The notes beneath the pieces are model-generated. The model saw only the letters and a program-made list of their open reading frames with translations. It was not told the DNA's origin and searched no databases. This document shows positions 44,203-54,278 of a stretch of 64,000 bases of DNA, one piece after another; position 1 is the first letter of the stretch; the number at the start of each line of letters is the position of its first letter. The DNA comes from CAYVLA01 sp964549615 [NCBI: uncultured Thermococci archaeon] (GTDB lineage: Archaea; CAYQAE01; CAYVLA01): assembly GCA_964549615.1 (NCBI GenBank), contig CAZJVP010000030.1, positions 1 to 64,000 on the forward strand, in the 5' to 3' direction. A program made the position numbers and the translations under genes.

Positions 44203-46335
44203 TCACCTCTCGATGAGATACCTCACCATTCTGCCATATGCGGGCCTGGTTATCGTAATGCCAGCCAAGACCCCCACGATCGTCATTATCGCAAAGCCGC
44301 GTAGCCGGCCGAGCCCCACGTAGGCCAACGGAACCATGGCGATTATGGTGGTTGCGGCAGCCGTGAAGACTATGAAGAAAGCGCGCGATATTCGCGTGGA
44401 CATCACGAGCCTTCTCTTTCCCTGCCCCTGGTATAGGGCTTCGTCCGTTATAACTATCTGCTCGTCCACCCCTGTTCCGATTGCCGCGACGATGCCCGCG
44501 ACGCTTCCTAGGTCGAGGTACTGCCGGATCAGCACCGAGAATCCGAGCATTATCAGTACCTCGCTCAAGCTCACTCCCATCACCGCGGCCACCAATTTCG
44601 GCCTTCGGTACCTTAGATATATCACCGTCAGCACCCCGATCACCGCTGCCGCCCCGGCAGAAGCTACCTGTCTCGCGAAATCCCTGCCCAGGACGGCCGG
44701 AATCTGCCCTTCGCCGGCCGTCCTCAGCTTCGTGGGGAAGGATGCCTCCAAGTTGATGTAGAGTTCCTCAGCCCTCCTCCTGGCCTGGTCGTTATCCCTG
44801 GGACCGCCCGTGATCGCCAGAAAGCTGACCACGGCTTGCTCCCTCATGCTCTCCGCGAGATCGGCGGAGAAAGATGCATTGTACACTTCGATCCCGTTGA
44901 AGAACATCCCGAGGGGGTGTTTCCGCCGAACGCTCTCATCTGGGTCTATCGCGCCGTGAAGTAGGGCGAGGTCGCGCAGCCGCTCCGCCGCTGGTTTCTT
45001 AAGCGTCATTGGAACCGCCCAACCACCCGCCTCGGAAGCATAGTAGTAATGGTCAACCCTAGCGACGTCTTCCGAGGTGAACGCCCTGACCGTGATGTTG
45101 CCGGATGTCCAGAGGCGCGCCTCGAAGTCGAGGGGTTCAAGGACGGAGCTGTTGCCGGCGATCCTTTCCGGGGATTCCACGATTATGTACTCGCCCCCCG
45201 CCCTCTTTATCCTGAGGTCGGACACGCCCATGAAGTCCGCCCTTGACTCGATCATCTTCTCCACCTCGCTCATGGTCTCTGCAGAGACCTTCGTCTCATA
45301 GGAGAGGATCTTCAGATACCTCCCAAAGGCTGCCTCGAGCTCTTCCCTGGTCGCCTCGGAGCCTCTGCCCTCGACTTGGAAGATCCCGGACGATTCGCTG
45401 CCCCCTACGATGTCGTATCTCGTGGGGAAGCTGAGGTTCAGGACCGCCTCGAGGGCATGGTAGTTGGTGGCATTCAACACGAGCTCGGAGGTTTCGTTTC
45501 CGAAGACGAAGGATATCTTGCTCAGGCTCGAATACGTCGAGAAGAAGTCATCGACGGCAAGCTCCATCAAGTAGGCATTTGCCCCCATGGTCGCGATCTC
45601 GACGGTCAGGAGTCCCGCCTCCCCCTTGTCTTTCAGGGTGACCGTCGTGTTCAGGAACTGCCCCAGAAGGGCCTGCGTGACGTTCCCGGCGTCAACCCTG
45701 ACCGTGAAGGTAACCCCGACGGGCTTCACGTTGTAATAGAAGCCGCCCACAAAGTCTATCCCGAACTTGAGGTTCGTCCTAAGGCTCCGCGGGGTGTTGA
45801 ACTTCACTATCCTTGCCGAAGTTCCCAAGAACTCCTGCAGCTCAGCCTGGTCGAGCCTCTTATCGACCACCATCGAAATCGAGCTCCCAAGAACCTCAAC
45901 GTAGGTGACCTTGCCCTTCGGCCCCAGGGTGCTTTCGATCAGCGTGACGATGCAGTCCCTGTCGGTGACCGTCACGTTCGCGCGAACGAAGGTACCGTTC
46001 AAGACGGTGACCTCGGGCGGAATGCCCCTGGGTATCATGCCCGCCAACTTGGCCTTCAATTCGCTGACGATCGTCTCGTTTTCCCTTGGCGTCACAACCG
46101 AGAAGGAGAATCTGTGAACCCACAAACCCTCATCAAACGTCGACGATAGGCGTGACACGTTCTGGTAGCTGGCCTTCAGCATGCGTTCAACGATCTGTGA
46201 GGAGTTCACGTCCTCAACCGTCAGCTCAGTGGTAGACCTAGTGACCATCGGCATGAGCAGAACCAGCGCACCGATATCTATCAAAATGAGGAGTTGGATT
46301 CGCCAGTCCCTGAACAGATCGGTTGGCAGCCTCAT
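44203..46335 (-). CDS. secD: Protein-export membrane protein SecD
   Basis: A 710-residue archaeal SecD that aids late stages of Sec translocation with SecF. Its first helix is in WRIQLLILIDIGALVLLMPMV. A large periplasmic-type region carries LKFGIDFVGGFYYNVKPVGVTF (the D1-like motif). Helices 2-6 follow from VGVLTVIYLRYRRPKLVAAVMGVSLSEVLIMLGF, including GIVAAIGTGVDEQIVITDEAL. The ATG overlaps the secF stop (ATGA); the long open frame upstream to 46512 is secF shadow. SecYE and SecA-like proteins are not in the window. Confidence 0.95.
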   Translation of the reverse strand: MRLPTDLFRDWRIQLLILIDIGALVLLMPMVTRSTTELTVEDVNSSQIVERMLKASYQNVSRLSSTFDEGLWVHRFSFSVVTPRENETIVSELKAKLAGMIPRGIPPEVTVLNGTFVRANVTVTDRDCIVTLIESTLGPKGKVTYVEVLGSSISMVVDKRLDQAELQEFLGTSARIVKFNTPRSLRTNLKFGIDFVGGFYYNVKPVGVTFTVRVDAGNVTQALLGQFLNTTVTLKDKGEAGLLTVEIATMGANAYLMELAVDDFFSTYSSLSKISFVFGNETSELVLNATNYHALEAVLNLSFPTRYDIVGGSESSGIFQVEGRGSEATREELEAAFGRYLKILSYETKVSAETMSEVEKMIESRADFMGVSDLRIKRAGGEYIIVESPERIAGNSSVLEPLDFEARLWTSGNITVRAFTSEDVARVDHYYYASEAGGWAVPMTLKKPAAERLRDLALLHGAIDPDESVRRKHPLGMFFNGIEVYNASFSADLAESMREQAVVSFLAITGGPRDNDQARRRAEELYINLEASFPTKLRTAGEGQIPAVLGRDFARQVASAGAAAVIGVLTVIYLRYRRPKLVAAVMGVSLSEVLIMLGFSVLIRQYLDLGSVAGIVAAIGTGVDEQIVITDEALYQGQGKRRLVMSTRISRAFFIVFTAAATTIIAMVPLAYVGLGRLRGFAIMTIVGVLAGITITRPAYGRMVRYLIER

Positions 46336-47228
46336 CTTCTCCTCGCCCTCTCCTCCAGGAGCCTGTACTTCTTGCTGAGATAGCCGCGCATGACCCCTGT
46401 GTTGAAGAACCAAGTATTGACGATGTCCGCGCTCATCCCAAGTATGAGGACGATGGAGATGTCCCTCAGGACATCGGATGTCGTGAAGGCGTAAAGGGCG
46501 ATCAGGGCACACAGCGTCGTCATGGTCATTGTGAGTCCGGTTTTCATGCTGTCCCGGATCCGCTCATTCAACTCCTCCCTTCTCTTGAGGAGCCTCGTCG
46601 TCAGCATGATGTTGTCGTCCACAGAATACCCTATGAGCATGAGCAGCGCCGCAACGGTCGCAAGGGAAAGCCTGACGCCCAAGGCCGTCATGAATGCCAC
46701 AGCCGCAAACATGTCCAGAAACGCCGTGGCTCCGACGAGCACCGATGGCAAGAACGACCTGAACACCACGTAGACCACGACGAACATCCCAATGTACGCG
46801 GCAACCAGAACGGCGGGCGCCTGGCGTTTGAAGGTCACGGCAAGGGGCACATCGAGCGCCGTTGTCGTGCCCTCCTTTCCGTATTCTGCCTTCATATAGG
46901 CAAGGATGTCATCCGCCTTTCCTTGGGTCTCGACGCTGAGAACCCCGCCGCCCTTCTTCACCGATATCTCCTTGATCGCAAATTTCTCCCTGAGTTTCGC
47001 CTCGATCTCTTGCGCAGACAGGTCGTATGACCCGGGAAAGCTGATCAGGGTGCCGCCCGTGAAGTCGATTCCATAGTTGAACAGGCTGCCCGTCTTGGCG
47101 GCGTTCCAGGCTAGCAGGGTAGCACAGACGAGAAGCAACGCCAAGGGTACGACGAGCATCTGCTTCCAAGATAGACGCGTGACGTCCAGGAAAGAAGGGA
47201 GACTGCCCGGGGTCGTTCCTTGTCGCAA
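46332..47228 (-). CDS. secF: Protein-export membrane protein SecF
   Basis: A 298-residue SecF. Its D1 motif is FNYGIDFTGGTLISFPG. The SecDF helix motif is LLMLIGYSVDDNIMLTTRLLKRREELNERIRDSMKTGLTMTMTTLCALIALY. The order secF-secD is usual in archaea. The TTG start follows GGCGGTGA by four bases; a TATA-like atttaagagg near 47331-47340 leaves a leader of some tens of bases. Six membrane helices are apparent. Confidence 0.94.
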   Translation of the reverse strand: MRQGTTPGSLPSFLDVTRLSWKQMLVVPLALLLVCATLLAWNAAKTGSLFNYGIDFTGGTLISFPGSYDLSAQEIEAKLREKFAIKEISVKKGGGVLSVETQGKADDILAYMKAEYGKEGTTTALDVPLAVTFKRQAPAVLVAAYIGMFVVVYVVFRSFLPSVLVGATAFLDMFAAVAFMTALGVRLSLATVAALLMLIGYSVDDNIMLTTRLLKRREELNERIRDSMKTGLTMTMTTLCALIALYAFTTSDVLRDISIVLILGMSADIVNTWFFNTGVMRGYLSKKYRLLEERARRR

Positions 47229-47411
47229 GTGTTCACCGCCAGGGTCAAGAGGTACGATGGCTTTGCCTTGCTTGGTTTCGCTGGCCTTCCCTGGCCATTT
47301 AGCGCCAGTTCCATAATTGGCCTCTTAAATACTTTCGTCTCGCCGTCCCGCAGCCCCCGTCCCTTCCGGACCCCGGCTCCAACCCCCTTCCTGGGCCGAA
47401 GCGCGTGGATG

Positions 47412-49457
47412 TCACAGATGGAACTTCAGTATGAGCGGAACGAAAAGCAGCGCGGTGATCGACATCAGTTTGATGAATATGTTCAGGCTGGGGCCGGAGG
47501 AGTCCTTCATCGGATCACCCACGGTGTCCCCTATCACGGCTGCGGAATGCGCCAGGCTTCCCTTGCCGCCCAGGTTGCCCGCTTCGATATACTTCTTCGC
47601 GTTATCCCAAGTGTTTCCAACATTGCCTTGGAAGAGCCCAAGAAGCAGGCCGCTCGCGATCGACCCCGCCATCATGCCCACCAGAGCGTCCGGGCCGATG
47701 ACGAATCCAACTAGAAGCGGGGTTGCTATCGCGAGCGTCCCGGGCAAAACCAGATGTCCGAGCGCGTTCGATGTGACCAGGGATACGCACTTGGCGTAGT
47801 CGGGCTTTGCTCGTCCCTCCATCAAGCCTGGAATCTCCCGGAACTGCCTCCTTATCTCATCCACGGTCGCGTAGGCGCCCTTTGTCACAGCTTGTACCAC
47901 GATGGCTGTGAAGAGGGGGGGAAGCGCCGAACCGATGAGAAGGCCTGCGAAAGTCCTGGGGTTCAGGAGGCTCAAGACCTTGTCCAGCCCACCCACCTTT
48001 CCAGCATATGTGACGAACGCCGGTATCCGGGTGATAGCGACGAAGAACGCTATCGCCGTGAGCGCGGCCGAGCCTATCGCGAAACCCTTGCATACGGACT
48101 TCATGGTGTTCCCGACCGAGTCCAACCTGTCCGTGATGTCCCTGACCTCCTTCGGCAGCCCGGCCTGCTCGGCTATTCCCGCCGCGTTATCGACTATGGG
48201 CCCGTATGCGTCTGCCGCCACTATTACCCCCGCGATCGAGAGCATGCCGACTGCCGAGATGGCAACGCCGTAGACCCCTGCCGCCTGGAAGGAGATGAGG
48301 CCGGCCACGGCAACGCACACGATGGGCACGAAGGTGCTGTAGAACCCCATCGAGAAACCCGCAAGCAGCCCTAGGGCAGGGCCACCCTGATCTGAGCTAG
48401 CCACAGTCCTTGCGGGGGAAAACCTGCTGGAGGTGAAATAGTCCGATGTCTGGCCGATCACGACCCCCACCGCGAGTCCGCACAGCATGGCCGTGTAGGG
48501 CCCGGGCCAGTCCGGTCCCATGAGCGCGGAGGCAGCGAAGAGACAAGCGATGGCTGCGATCACGGTCCCAATGACGCTTGCTCGCGTGAGGGCTCTTTCC
48601 GGCTCGCCCCTAACGGTGAACGAGGTCGCGATCGATGCCAGTATGCCTATCCCCGAGATGACGAGCGGCAAGAGAACCCAGTTGAGTCCGTCTGCACGCT
48701 CGCCGTAGACTGCAGCCCCCAGTATCATGGTGGAGATCATCGCGCCGACATAGGACTCGAACAGGTCGGCGCCCATGCCCGCCACATCGCCTACGTTGTC
48801 CCCGACGTTGTCGGCTATGACCCCCGGATTCCTTGGGTCGTCCTCAGGTATGTTCCTCTCGACCTTGCCCACGAGGTCTGCCCCGATGTCGGCTGACTTG
48901 GTGTATATTCCGCCTCCAACCCTGGCGAACAACGCTACCGTGCTTGCGCCGAAGCTGAACCCCGCGATGTCGCTGACGACGTCCAAGGCCCTTCCAAGAT
49001 CCATGCCACCATACGCCAGGTAGAGCAGCACGACCCCAGTCAGCCCAACCCCGACGACCCCGAAGCCTAGGACGCTTCCCCCCTTGAATGCGATGTCCAG
49101 AGACTTGCCCAGACCTTCCGTTCTGGCAACGTTCGCGGTCCTTGAGTTGGCCCTTATTGCGATGTGCAGGCCGATGAACCCGGCAATCGCGGAACAGGCA
49201 GCTCCTGCCACGTACGCTAGAGCAACGCGCGGCCCGAGGAAGACGCCGATTGCAACCGAGACAATGGCAACTATGGCTGCGATCAACCTGTACTGCTTGC
49301 TCATGTAAGCCTTGGAGCCCTCTCTGATGTACGACGAGACCTCCTTCATCCTGTCGGTTCCCTCGCCAACGGCAAGGATTCGCCTAGCGAGGTATCCTAG
49401 GTAGGCAATTGAGAGGAGCCCCGTTGCCAGTGGCAAAGCGATTGAGAGGTCTGACAT
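47412..49457 (-). CDS. hppA: Membrane-bound proton-translocating pyrophosphatase, probably K+-independent
   Basis: A 681-residue, roughly 16-helix pump that uses PPi hydrolysis to build an ion gradient. Signatures are ADNVGDNVGDVAGMGADLFESYVG (substrate and Mg2+ aspartates), DAYGPIVDNAAGIAEQAGL, and the C-terminal GDTVGDPMKDSSGPSLNIFIKL. At the K+-selectivity site the motif reads GNTMKSVCKGFAIGSA. The Lys in place of Ala (as in GNTTAA) marks the K+-independent class, which so far are proton pumps. ATG 49457 is chosen; TTG 49463 is also near the TATA-predicted start. Confidence 0.95.
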   Translation of the reverse strand: MSDLSIALPLATGLLSIAYLGYLARRILAVGEGTDRMKEVSSYIREGSKAYMSKQYRLIAAIVAIVSVAIGVFLGPRVALAYVAGAACSAIAGFIGLHIAIRANSRTANVARTEGLGKSLDIAFKGGSVLGFGVVGVGLTGVVLLYLAYGGMDLGRALDVVSDIAGFSFGASTVALFARVGGGIYTKSADIGADLVGKVERNIPEDDPRNPGVIADNVGDNVGDVAGMGADLFESYVGAMISTMILGAAVYGERADGLNWVLLPLVISGIGILASIATSFTVRGEPERALTRASVIGTVIAAIACLFAASALMGPDWPGPYTAMLCGLAVGVVIGQTSDYFTSSRFSPARTVASSDQGGPALGLLAGFSMGFYSTFVPIVCVAVAGLISFQAAGVYGVAISAVGMLSIAGVIVAADAYGPIVDNAAGIAEQAGLPKEVRDITDRLDSVGNTMKSVCKGFAIGSAALTAIAFFVAITRIPAFVTYAGKVGGLDKVLSLLNPRTFAGLLIGSALPPLFTAIVVQAVTKGAYATVDEIRRQFREIPGLMEGRAKPDYAKCVSLVTSNALGHLVLPGTLAIATPLLVGFVIGPDALVGMMAGSIASGLLLGLFQGNVGNTWDNAKKYIEAGNLGGKGSLAHSAAVIGDTVGDPMKDSSGPSLNIFIKLMSITALLFVPLILKFHL

Positions 49458-49486
49458 AACCAACCCAAATCCGCCCGCGCAGGGTG

Positions 49487-49496
49487 CTTAATTAGC
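49487..49496 (-). promoter_or_regulatory. TATA box of hppA
   Basis: The minus-strand ctaattaagc is centred about 34 nt before the ATG at 49457 and 28 nt before the TTG at 49463. Confidence 0.6.
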
Positions 49497-49628
49497 CTTT
49501 CCCAGATCGGCCGGAACGGCGTCCGGACCCAACTGTGGCTGAGCCGTGCTGATCTAGCCCCAGTGGGATAAGCCGGCCGGCACGCTCCTCGGCTCTCTGC
49601 CGATCCCTACGAGAAGGCCGGGTCGGAA

Positions 49629-51614
49629 TCAAACCTCTGGCCGGGATAGAAGTTCCCGGTCGATGATCTTCTTCACCTCGCTGACGACCTCCGGGTTGCC
49701 CAGCGTGGTGATGTCCCCGGTGGGCTCACCCCTCACCATGTTGGATATGACGCGCCTCATGATCTTGCCGCTTCTAGTCTTGGGCAGATCCGGCACGAAG
49801 ATGACATAATCCGGCCGCGCTATCGGGCTGATCTCCTTCGAGACGTGTCTGATGAGCTCCTGTTTCAATGAATCCGTCGGCTCCGTGCCGTGCACGAGTA
49901 TGACGAAGGCCGTTATGGAAGAGCCCTTGACGGGGTCGGGCTTTCCGACCACGGCGGCTTCAGCGACCTTGGGGTGCGAGACGAGCGCCGACTCAACCTC
50001 GGCCGTGCCTATTCGGTGCCCGGCAACCTTGAGCACATCGTCCGCCCTGCCCTGAATCCAGAAGTACCCGTCCTCGTCAACACGCGCAACGTCCCCAGCA
50101 AGATATACGCCAGGGAATCTTGACCAGTAGGTTTGCTCGTACCGCTCCTTCTGCTTGTACAATCCAACGAACATGCCTGGCCACGGTCTGGTGAGTACTA
50201 GGTTTCCTCCCTGGCCGATGACCTGCTTGCCGGTGTCGTCGTAGACGGCCGCCTCAAGGCTCGGGAAGGGGAAGGTTGCGGACCCGGGCTTCAGAGGCGT
50301 AACGGGCAGAGGCGTGATTATGAAATGGCCGGTCTCGGTCTGCCACCATGTGTCCATGATCGGACACCTCTTGCCGCCGATCACCTCATGGTACCAGACC
50401 CATGCCTCCGGGTTTATCGGTTCTCCCACCGATCCGAGGAGGCGCAGAGAACTCAGGTCGTGCTTGGACGGCCATTCCTTGCCGAAGCGCATGAAGAGCC
50501 GGATTGCCGTGGGAGAAGTGTAGAAGACGGAGACCTTATATCTCTCGACTATCTGCCAGAACCTGTCGGGCTCGGGATAGGTCGGCGCGCCCTCGTAAAG
50601 AACCGACGTAACGCCCAGCATCAGGGGCCCGTAGACTATGTATGTATGGCCCGTGATCCAGCCGATGTCCGCAGCGCACCACCAGACGTCATCGTCCTTG
50701 AGGTCGAAGACCAGCGAAAGCGTTGACGCGGCCCCGACCTGGTACCCTCCGTGCACGTGCATGACGCCCTTTGGCTTTCCGGTCGTGCCCGAGGTGTACA
50801 TAATGAAGAGCAGGTCGTTGGAGTTCATGACCTCGGTCTTGCACTCATCGGGTTGACCCTTCGTGACATCCTCCCACCAGTAGTCCCTGTCCTTGACCAT
50901 GTTGACCTTGATCTTGTCGCCCAGCCTCCTCACCACTACCACCTTCTTCACCGTGGGTGACGCGGCCACGGCCTGGTCTGCCATCGCCTTCAGATTGAGA
51001 GGCTCGCCCTTTCGGTAGTAGCCGTCAGCCGTGATGAGTGCCACACACTCGGCGTCCACCAGACGCTCCTCCAGCGCCTTGGAGCCGAAACCCGAGAAGA
51101 CCACGGAATGCACAGCCCCGATCTTCGCGCACGCGACCATGGCTATGGGAAGCTCGGGTATCATGGGGAGGTAGATGCCAACCCTGTCGCCCTTCTTTAT
51201 CCCGAGGCTCTTCAGGGCGTTGGCCAACCGGTTGACCTCCTTGTACATCTCCCGGTAGGTCATCTTGCGAACCTCGCCCAACTCGCCCTCCCAGATGTAG
51301 GCGACCTTGTCCGCCCTACCATCCTCCATGTGTCTATCCAAGGCATTGTAGGCGATGTTCGTTCTTGCGCCTTCAAACCAGACGAAGTAGGGGGCTTTGC
51401 CGGAGAGAACCGTCTTCCACTTTCGGTGCCAGTGGAGATCCTTTGCTAGTTCTCCCCAGAACCATTCCTGGTCCTTTGCCCTCTCGTAGAGCTCCTTCAC
51501 GGTCCTTATCTTGTGCTTGTCCATGAACTTCTTGACGTTGCTCTTCTCCACCAGTTCCTTGGGGGGCTCGAACAACCTCTTCTCCTTCATCAGGGCTTCT
51601 ATAGTGGCAGACAT
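49629..51614 (-). CDS. acs: Acetyl-CoA synthetase, AMP-forming
   Basis: A 661-residue ANL-family enzyme making acetyl-CoA from acetate, ATP and CoA with release of PPi. Motifs are [23 protein letters not shown] (P-loop-like A3), [17 protein letters not shown] (acetate pocket with the conserved Trp), [33 protein letters not shown] (A7/A8), and [12 protein letters not shown] with the catalytic, acetylatable Lys. ATG 51614 follows GGTGAG; a GTG nine bases upstream overlaps that site. It is preceded in the operon by an acetate transporter, so it serves acetate assimilation. The PPi it makes can feed the membrane pyrophosphatase next door. Confidence 0.96.
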   Translation of the reverse strand: MSATIEALMKEKRLFEPPKELVEKSNVKKFMDKHKIRTVKELYERAKDQEWFWGELAKDLHWHRKWKTVLSGKAPYFVWFEGARTNIAYNALDRHMEDGRADKVAYIWEGELGEVRKMTYREMYKEVNRLANALKSLGIKKGDRVGIYLPMIPELPIAMVACAKIGAVHSVVFSGFGSKALEERLVDAECVALITADGYYRKGEPLNLKAMADQAVAASPTVKKVVVVRRLGDKIKVNMVKDRDYWWEDVTKGQPDECKTEVMNSNDLLFIMYTSGTTGKPKGVMHVHGGYQVGAASTLSLVFDLKDDDVWWCAADIGWITGHTYIVYGPLMLGVTSVLYEGAPTYPEPDRFWQIVERYKVSVFYTSPTAIRLFMRFGKEWPSKHDLSSLRLLGSVGEPINPEAWVWYHEVIGGKRCPIMDTWWQTETGHFIITPLPVTPLKPGSATFPFPSLEAAVYDDTGKQVIGQGGNLVLTRPWPGMFVGLYKQKERYEQTYWSRFPGVYLAGDVARVDEDGYFWIQGRADDVLKVAGHRIGTAEVESALVSHPKVAEAAVVGKPDPVKGSSITAFVILVHGTEPTDSLKQELIRHVSKEISPIARPDYVIFVPDLPKTRSGKIMRRVISNMVRGEPTGDITTLGNPEVVSEVKKIIDRELLSRPEV

Positions 51615-51630
51615 GATGCTCACCAGAGAT

Positions 51631-52179
51631 CTATACTGGGATCACGGTGCGGCCGTAAAGCTGGTTCCACACGCTGGCGATGGCAACGTAGATCGCCGAG
51701 AACCCACACACGATGCCCTCGATTCCTGTGATCGTGTGGAAGACCTCGGACTCCACGAACTCCCCCACGGCCAACAGGAAGAACAGGACCGTTAGGGTGC
51801 CGAACACGACCTGGAGCCCGCGGCTGAGCTTGAGGGTCCCGACGAACATCCATCCCGTGAAGAATCCCCACATCGCGAGGTAGGCTGCCATGCCAGCGGC
51901 ATCGGGGGCATCCGCCCACCCGAGCTTTGGGAATACGAGGAGCCCCACGAGCGAGAGCCAGAAAAGTCCGTAGCTCGTGAAGGCGGTCGTCCCAAAGGTG
52001 TTGCCGTTCCTGTACTCCATGATGCCGGCTATGACCTGGGCTAGGCCACCGTAGAACACGCCCATCGCCAGGATCATGCTGCTCAATGGGTACAGCCCCG
52101 CGTTGTGAAGATTCAGCAGGACGGTGGTCATGCCGAACCCCGTAAGCCCAAGCGGCGCAGGATTTGCCGTGTCTGCCAT
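51631..52179 (-). CDS. Acetate transporter, GPR1/FUN34/YaaH (SatP) family
   Basis: A 182-residue, six-helix membrane protein. The family motif [23 protein letters not shown] stands at the N-terminus, followed by [36 protein letters not shown]. SatP-type channels take up acetate or succinate. The ATG at 52179 is selected because the open frame upstream lacks similarity and a TATA-like cgtttatcaa (about 52216-52225) intervenes. It is followed by acs after a 16-base gap: one uptake-and-activation operon. Confidence 0.92.
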   Translation of the reverse strand: MADTANPAPLGLTGFGMTTVLLNLHNAGLYPLSSMILAMGVFYGGLAQVIAGIMEYRNGNTFGTTAFTSYGLFWLSLVGLLVFPKLGWADAPDAAGMAAYLAMWGFFTGWMFVGTLKLSRGLQVVFGTLTVLFFLLAVGEFVESEVFHTITGIEGIVCGFSAIYVAIASVWNQLYGRTVIPV

Positions 52180-52466
52180 ACGCCATCCTTTGGGTCCTTG
52201 CCGCAGATGGATGGTTGATAAACGTTTCCGGGAGCGGCGCGCGCTGCCGCCGGGTTTCATCACGAGTTCGTCACCAGGCCGCCAAAGGCGTGGCTCGGTG
52301 GCACGACTCTTCCACCCGAAGAAGATCCCCAGACCGTGGTGGATCGGTAACGCAAACCTATTTCTTTAGCGCTATCCTGCCATGGACGAATGCCGAGTCC
52401 CCGCGTTCGTTTGGCCGCCGCACGCCGATTTCAAACGGTGCTGCTAGCATCGGGGAGGGGAGGGCA

Positions 52467-53225
52467 GTGGAACGCAGGCTGGTGATCGTGGACGAGCGAG
52501 GCAGAAAACATCTCGCCGTCCCGGGCGACAGGTTGGAGACGGACCTCGGCATCTTCAACCTTCCTCGCAGGTACGCCTCCGGAGAGTTGCTCCGAAGCCA
52601 TCTAGGGCACGAGGCATTCGCCCTGGAGCCCAACGTGCGCGACTATGTTGAGAAGATGGCACGGCCCACCTCGGTCCCGTACTTTGAGGATATCGGCTTC
52701 GTGCTGGCCCTCGCCGGGCTCCGCAGCGGACAGACCGTGGTCGAGGCGGGAACTGGGAGCGGCGCGTGCGCGCTTTATTTCTCCCAAGCAGTCGGGCCGG
52801 CCGGGAAGGTGTACTCGTTCGAGATTCGCGCCGACATACACGGCATAGCGCTCGCAAACCTCAAAGGCTTCGGATGCCGCAACGTCGAGCTCATCAACGA
52901 TGACGTCCGCAACATCGCCGAAGACATCAAGGCAGATCTTTTCTTCCTCGACCTTGCCTCGCCGTCCAAGTACATCCAGTCTGCCTACTCCTCTATGAAG
53001 CCAGGGGGCATGATCTGCGCCTTCGTCCCCTTTCTCGAGGAAGGTGCACGCTGCGTGAGGAAGCTCAAGGCGCTCAAGTGCTTCGACGTCCGGATGGTGG
53101 AGGTCTCACACCGGGACTACGAGGTCTCAAGCCACGGCACGCGTCCAAGGACGACGCAGACCGTCCACACGGGATACATCGCGTTGGGAAGAGCTCTTCC
53201 AGCGCGCCCGGAGAAGGTCGATTAA
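52467..53225 (+). CDS. trmI: tRNA (adenine-58-N1)-methyltransferase, TrmI family
   Basis: A 252-residue enzyme of the TrmI group, which makes m1A in the T-loop (and in some archaea also at position 57). An N-terminal OB-like part (VIVDERGRKHLAVPGDRLETDLGIF) precedes the SAM-binding TVVEAGTGSGACALYFSQAVGPAGKVYSFEIR and the motif DLFFLDLASPSKYIQSAYSSMKPGGMICAFVPFLEE. The GTG start has a strong ribosome site (GGGGAGGGGAGGG) just upstream; the longer open frame to 52164 is not conserved. It is divergent from the acetate operon, with about 290 bases between them containing only promoter-like sequence. Confidence 0.9.
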   Translation: MERRLVIVDERGRKHLAVPGDRLETDLGIFNLPRRYASGELLRSHLGHEAFALEPNVRDYVEKMARPTSVPYFEDIGFVLALAGLRSGQTVVEAGTGSGACALYFSQAVGPAGKVYSFEIRADIHGIALANLKGFGCRNVELINDDVRNIAEDIKADLFFLDLASPSKYIQSAYSSMKPGGMICAFVPFLEEGARCVRKLKALKCFDVRMVEVSHRDYEVSSHGTRPRTTQTVHTGYIALGRALPARPEKVD

Positions 53226-53258
53226 CATTTTTGAAGGTTCCCCCGGGGGTGCAGCCTG

Positions 53259-53678
53259 ATGAGAAGTACCCTGGCAGCCGTATGCATATTCCTGTTCCTC
53301 GTAACCAGTTTCCTCTGTATGTACCAGATCGGCGGAGGGGGAGGGTTCCTGAGAGGCGGGTACCTGACCATGTCGGCCTACTATCGATCCGCATACGGGG
53401 ACAGCCCGACTGCCTTCATCCTGGCGGACAAGAGCATCCGCAGCGACTACGCAGTAACCCTCCTCATCCAGGACGCAAGGAGCATGCGCTTTTTCAAATC
53501 TCGGATAGATTCGAGCCAGATCACTTCATACGGGCAGAGCGCCTGGATCGTCCGCGGTGTCTCGCAGAGACAGTTCTTTGGCTACCTGCAGGAAATGGAG
53601 CTGGGGATCATCGCCACCGGATCGGCGATGGTGGCAAGCCTATTCGTGCTCTACTACTACGACTCCAAGACCCCCTAG
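53259..53678 (+). CDS. Small membrane protein with terminal anchors
   Basis: A 139-residue protein that I do not recognise. The N-terminal hydrophobic segment (LAAVCIFLFLVTSFLCMYQI) is followed by a Gly-rich turn. A soluble part of about 80 residues (AFILADKSIRSDYAVTLLIQDARSMRFFKSRIDSSQI) then leads to a C-terminal helix (LGIIATGSAMVASLFVLYYY). Both termini would be in the membrane with the middle outside. It lies just upstream of tatA, and a link to export is possible only by position. Confidence 0.5.
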   Translation: MRSTLAAVCIFLFLVTSFLCMYQIGGGGGFLRGGYLTMSAYYRSAYGDSPTAFILADKSIRSDYAVTLLIQDARSMRFFKSRIDSSQITSYGQSAWIVRGVSQRQFFGYLQEMELGIIATGSAMVASLFVLYYYDSKTP

Positions 53679-53754
53679 AAGGGCGCAGAGCCGAGCCGGG
53701 TCCAAAGATTTTTCTTGTTCGTAAGACCTCCCCTCAATCGGGAAAGGGTTCAGA

Positions 53755-54162
53755 TTGCCACCCGTGGGGACCATGGAGATCCTGGTCATCCTCATCGCGG
53801 TGATCCTTTTCGGCCCAAAGAGGATACCCGAGATAGCTCGCACGCTGGGCGCCGCCCTAAACCAACTCAGGTCAGCAAGCGATGACCTCATGCGAGAGCT
53901 GACTAAGGAGGTCGACCTGGAGAAGCCCCCCCTTCCCAAGAAAGCCCAAGAAACTCAACTGTCACCACAAAGGGGCCATCCGGCCGAGAAGCCCGCCGGG
54001 GAGGAGGTCAAGGCCCTCACCCACGAGCAGTTGGCTGAGGCGGCAAGGAAGCTGGGCCTGAGCGTTGAGGGCAAGACCGAGGACCAGTTGCGCGCCGAGA
54101 TAGTCTCGAGGGTGAGCTTGGACGGAGCCCGATCGAGCGCCTCTGGGCAGAAAGCTGGGTGA
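53755..54162 (+). CDS. tatA: Twin-arginine translocase subunit TatA with an extended C-terminal tail
   Basis: A 135-residue protein. The first 50 residues are classic TatA: PPVGTMEILVILIAVILFGPKRIPEIARTLGAALNQLRSA, with one membrane helix, the FGPKRIPE hinge and an amphipathic helix. The TTG at 53755 is used because the family N-terminus includes the residues before MEIL. A long Pro/Lys linker is followed by residues 88-120 (LTHEQLAEAARKLGLSVEGKTEDQLRAEIVSRV), which look like a SAP/Rho-N type helix-extended-helix, unusual for TatA. tatC follows on the same strand. Together they form a two-component Tat exporter for folded proteins. Confidence 0.9.
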   Translation: MPPVGTMEILVILIAVILFGPKRIPEIARTLGAALNQLRSASDDLMRELTKEVDLEKPPLPKKAQETQLSPQRGHPAEKPAGEEVKALTHEQLAEAARKLGLSVEGKTEDQLRAEIVSRVSLDGARSSASGQKAG

Positions 54163-54249
54163 TGGCCCTCCGCCAGCGGTCTGAGCCGGTCGTGATCCCG
54201 CAGTCGGTTGGGCGGCCGGAAGGCTGGCTGGCGGTGCCTGAACATGCCA

Positions 54250-54257
54250 GATTTAAG
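54250..54257 (+). promoter_or_regulatory. TATA-like box of tatC
   Basis: The sequence gatttaag is centred about 26 nt before an in-frame TTG at 54279. This is ideal for a leaderless start and suggests that tatC can be transcribed apart from tatA. Confidence 0.45.
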
Positions 54258-54278
54258 GCCCTTGGGCATCCGATTTCC

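Noticed and set aside
47111-47314. A 67-codon frame upstream of and overlapping secF, as a leader peptide
   Set aside because: It overlaps secF out of frame, has poor spacing to the TATA-like box and no ribosome site.
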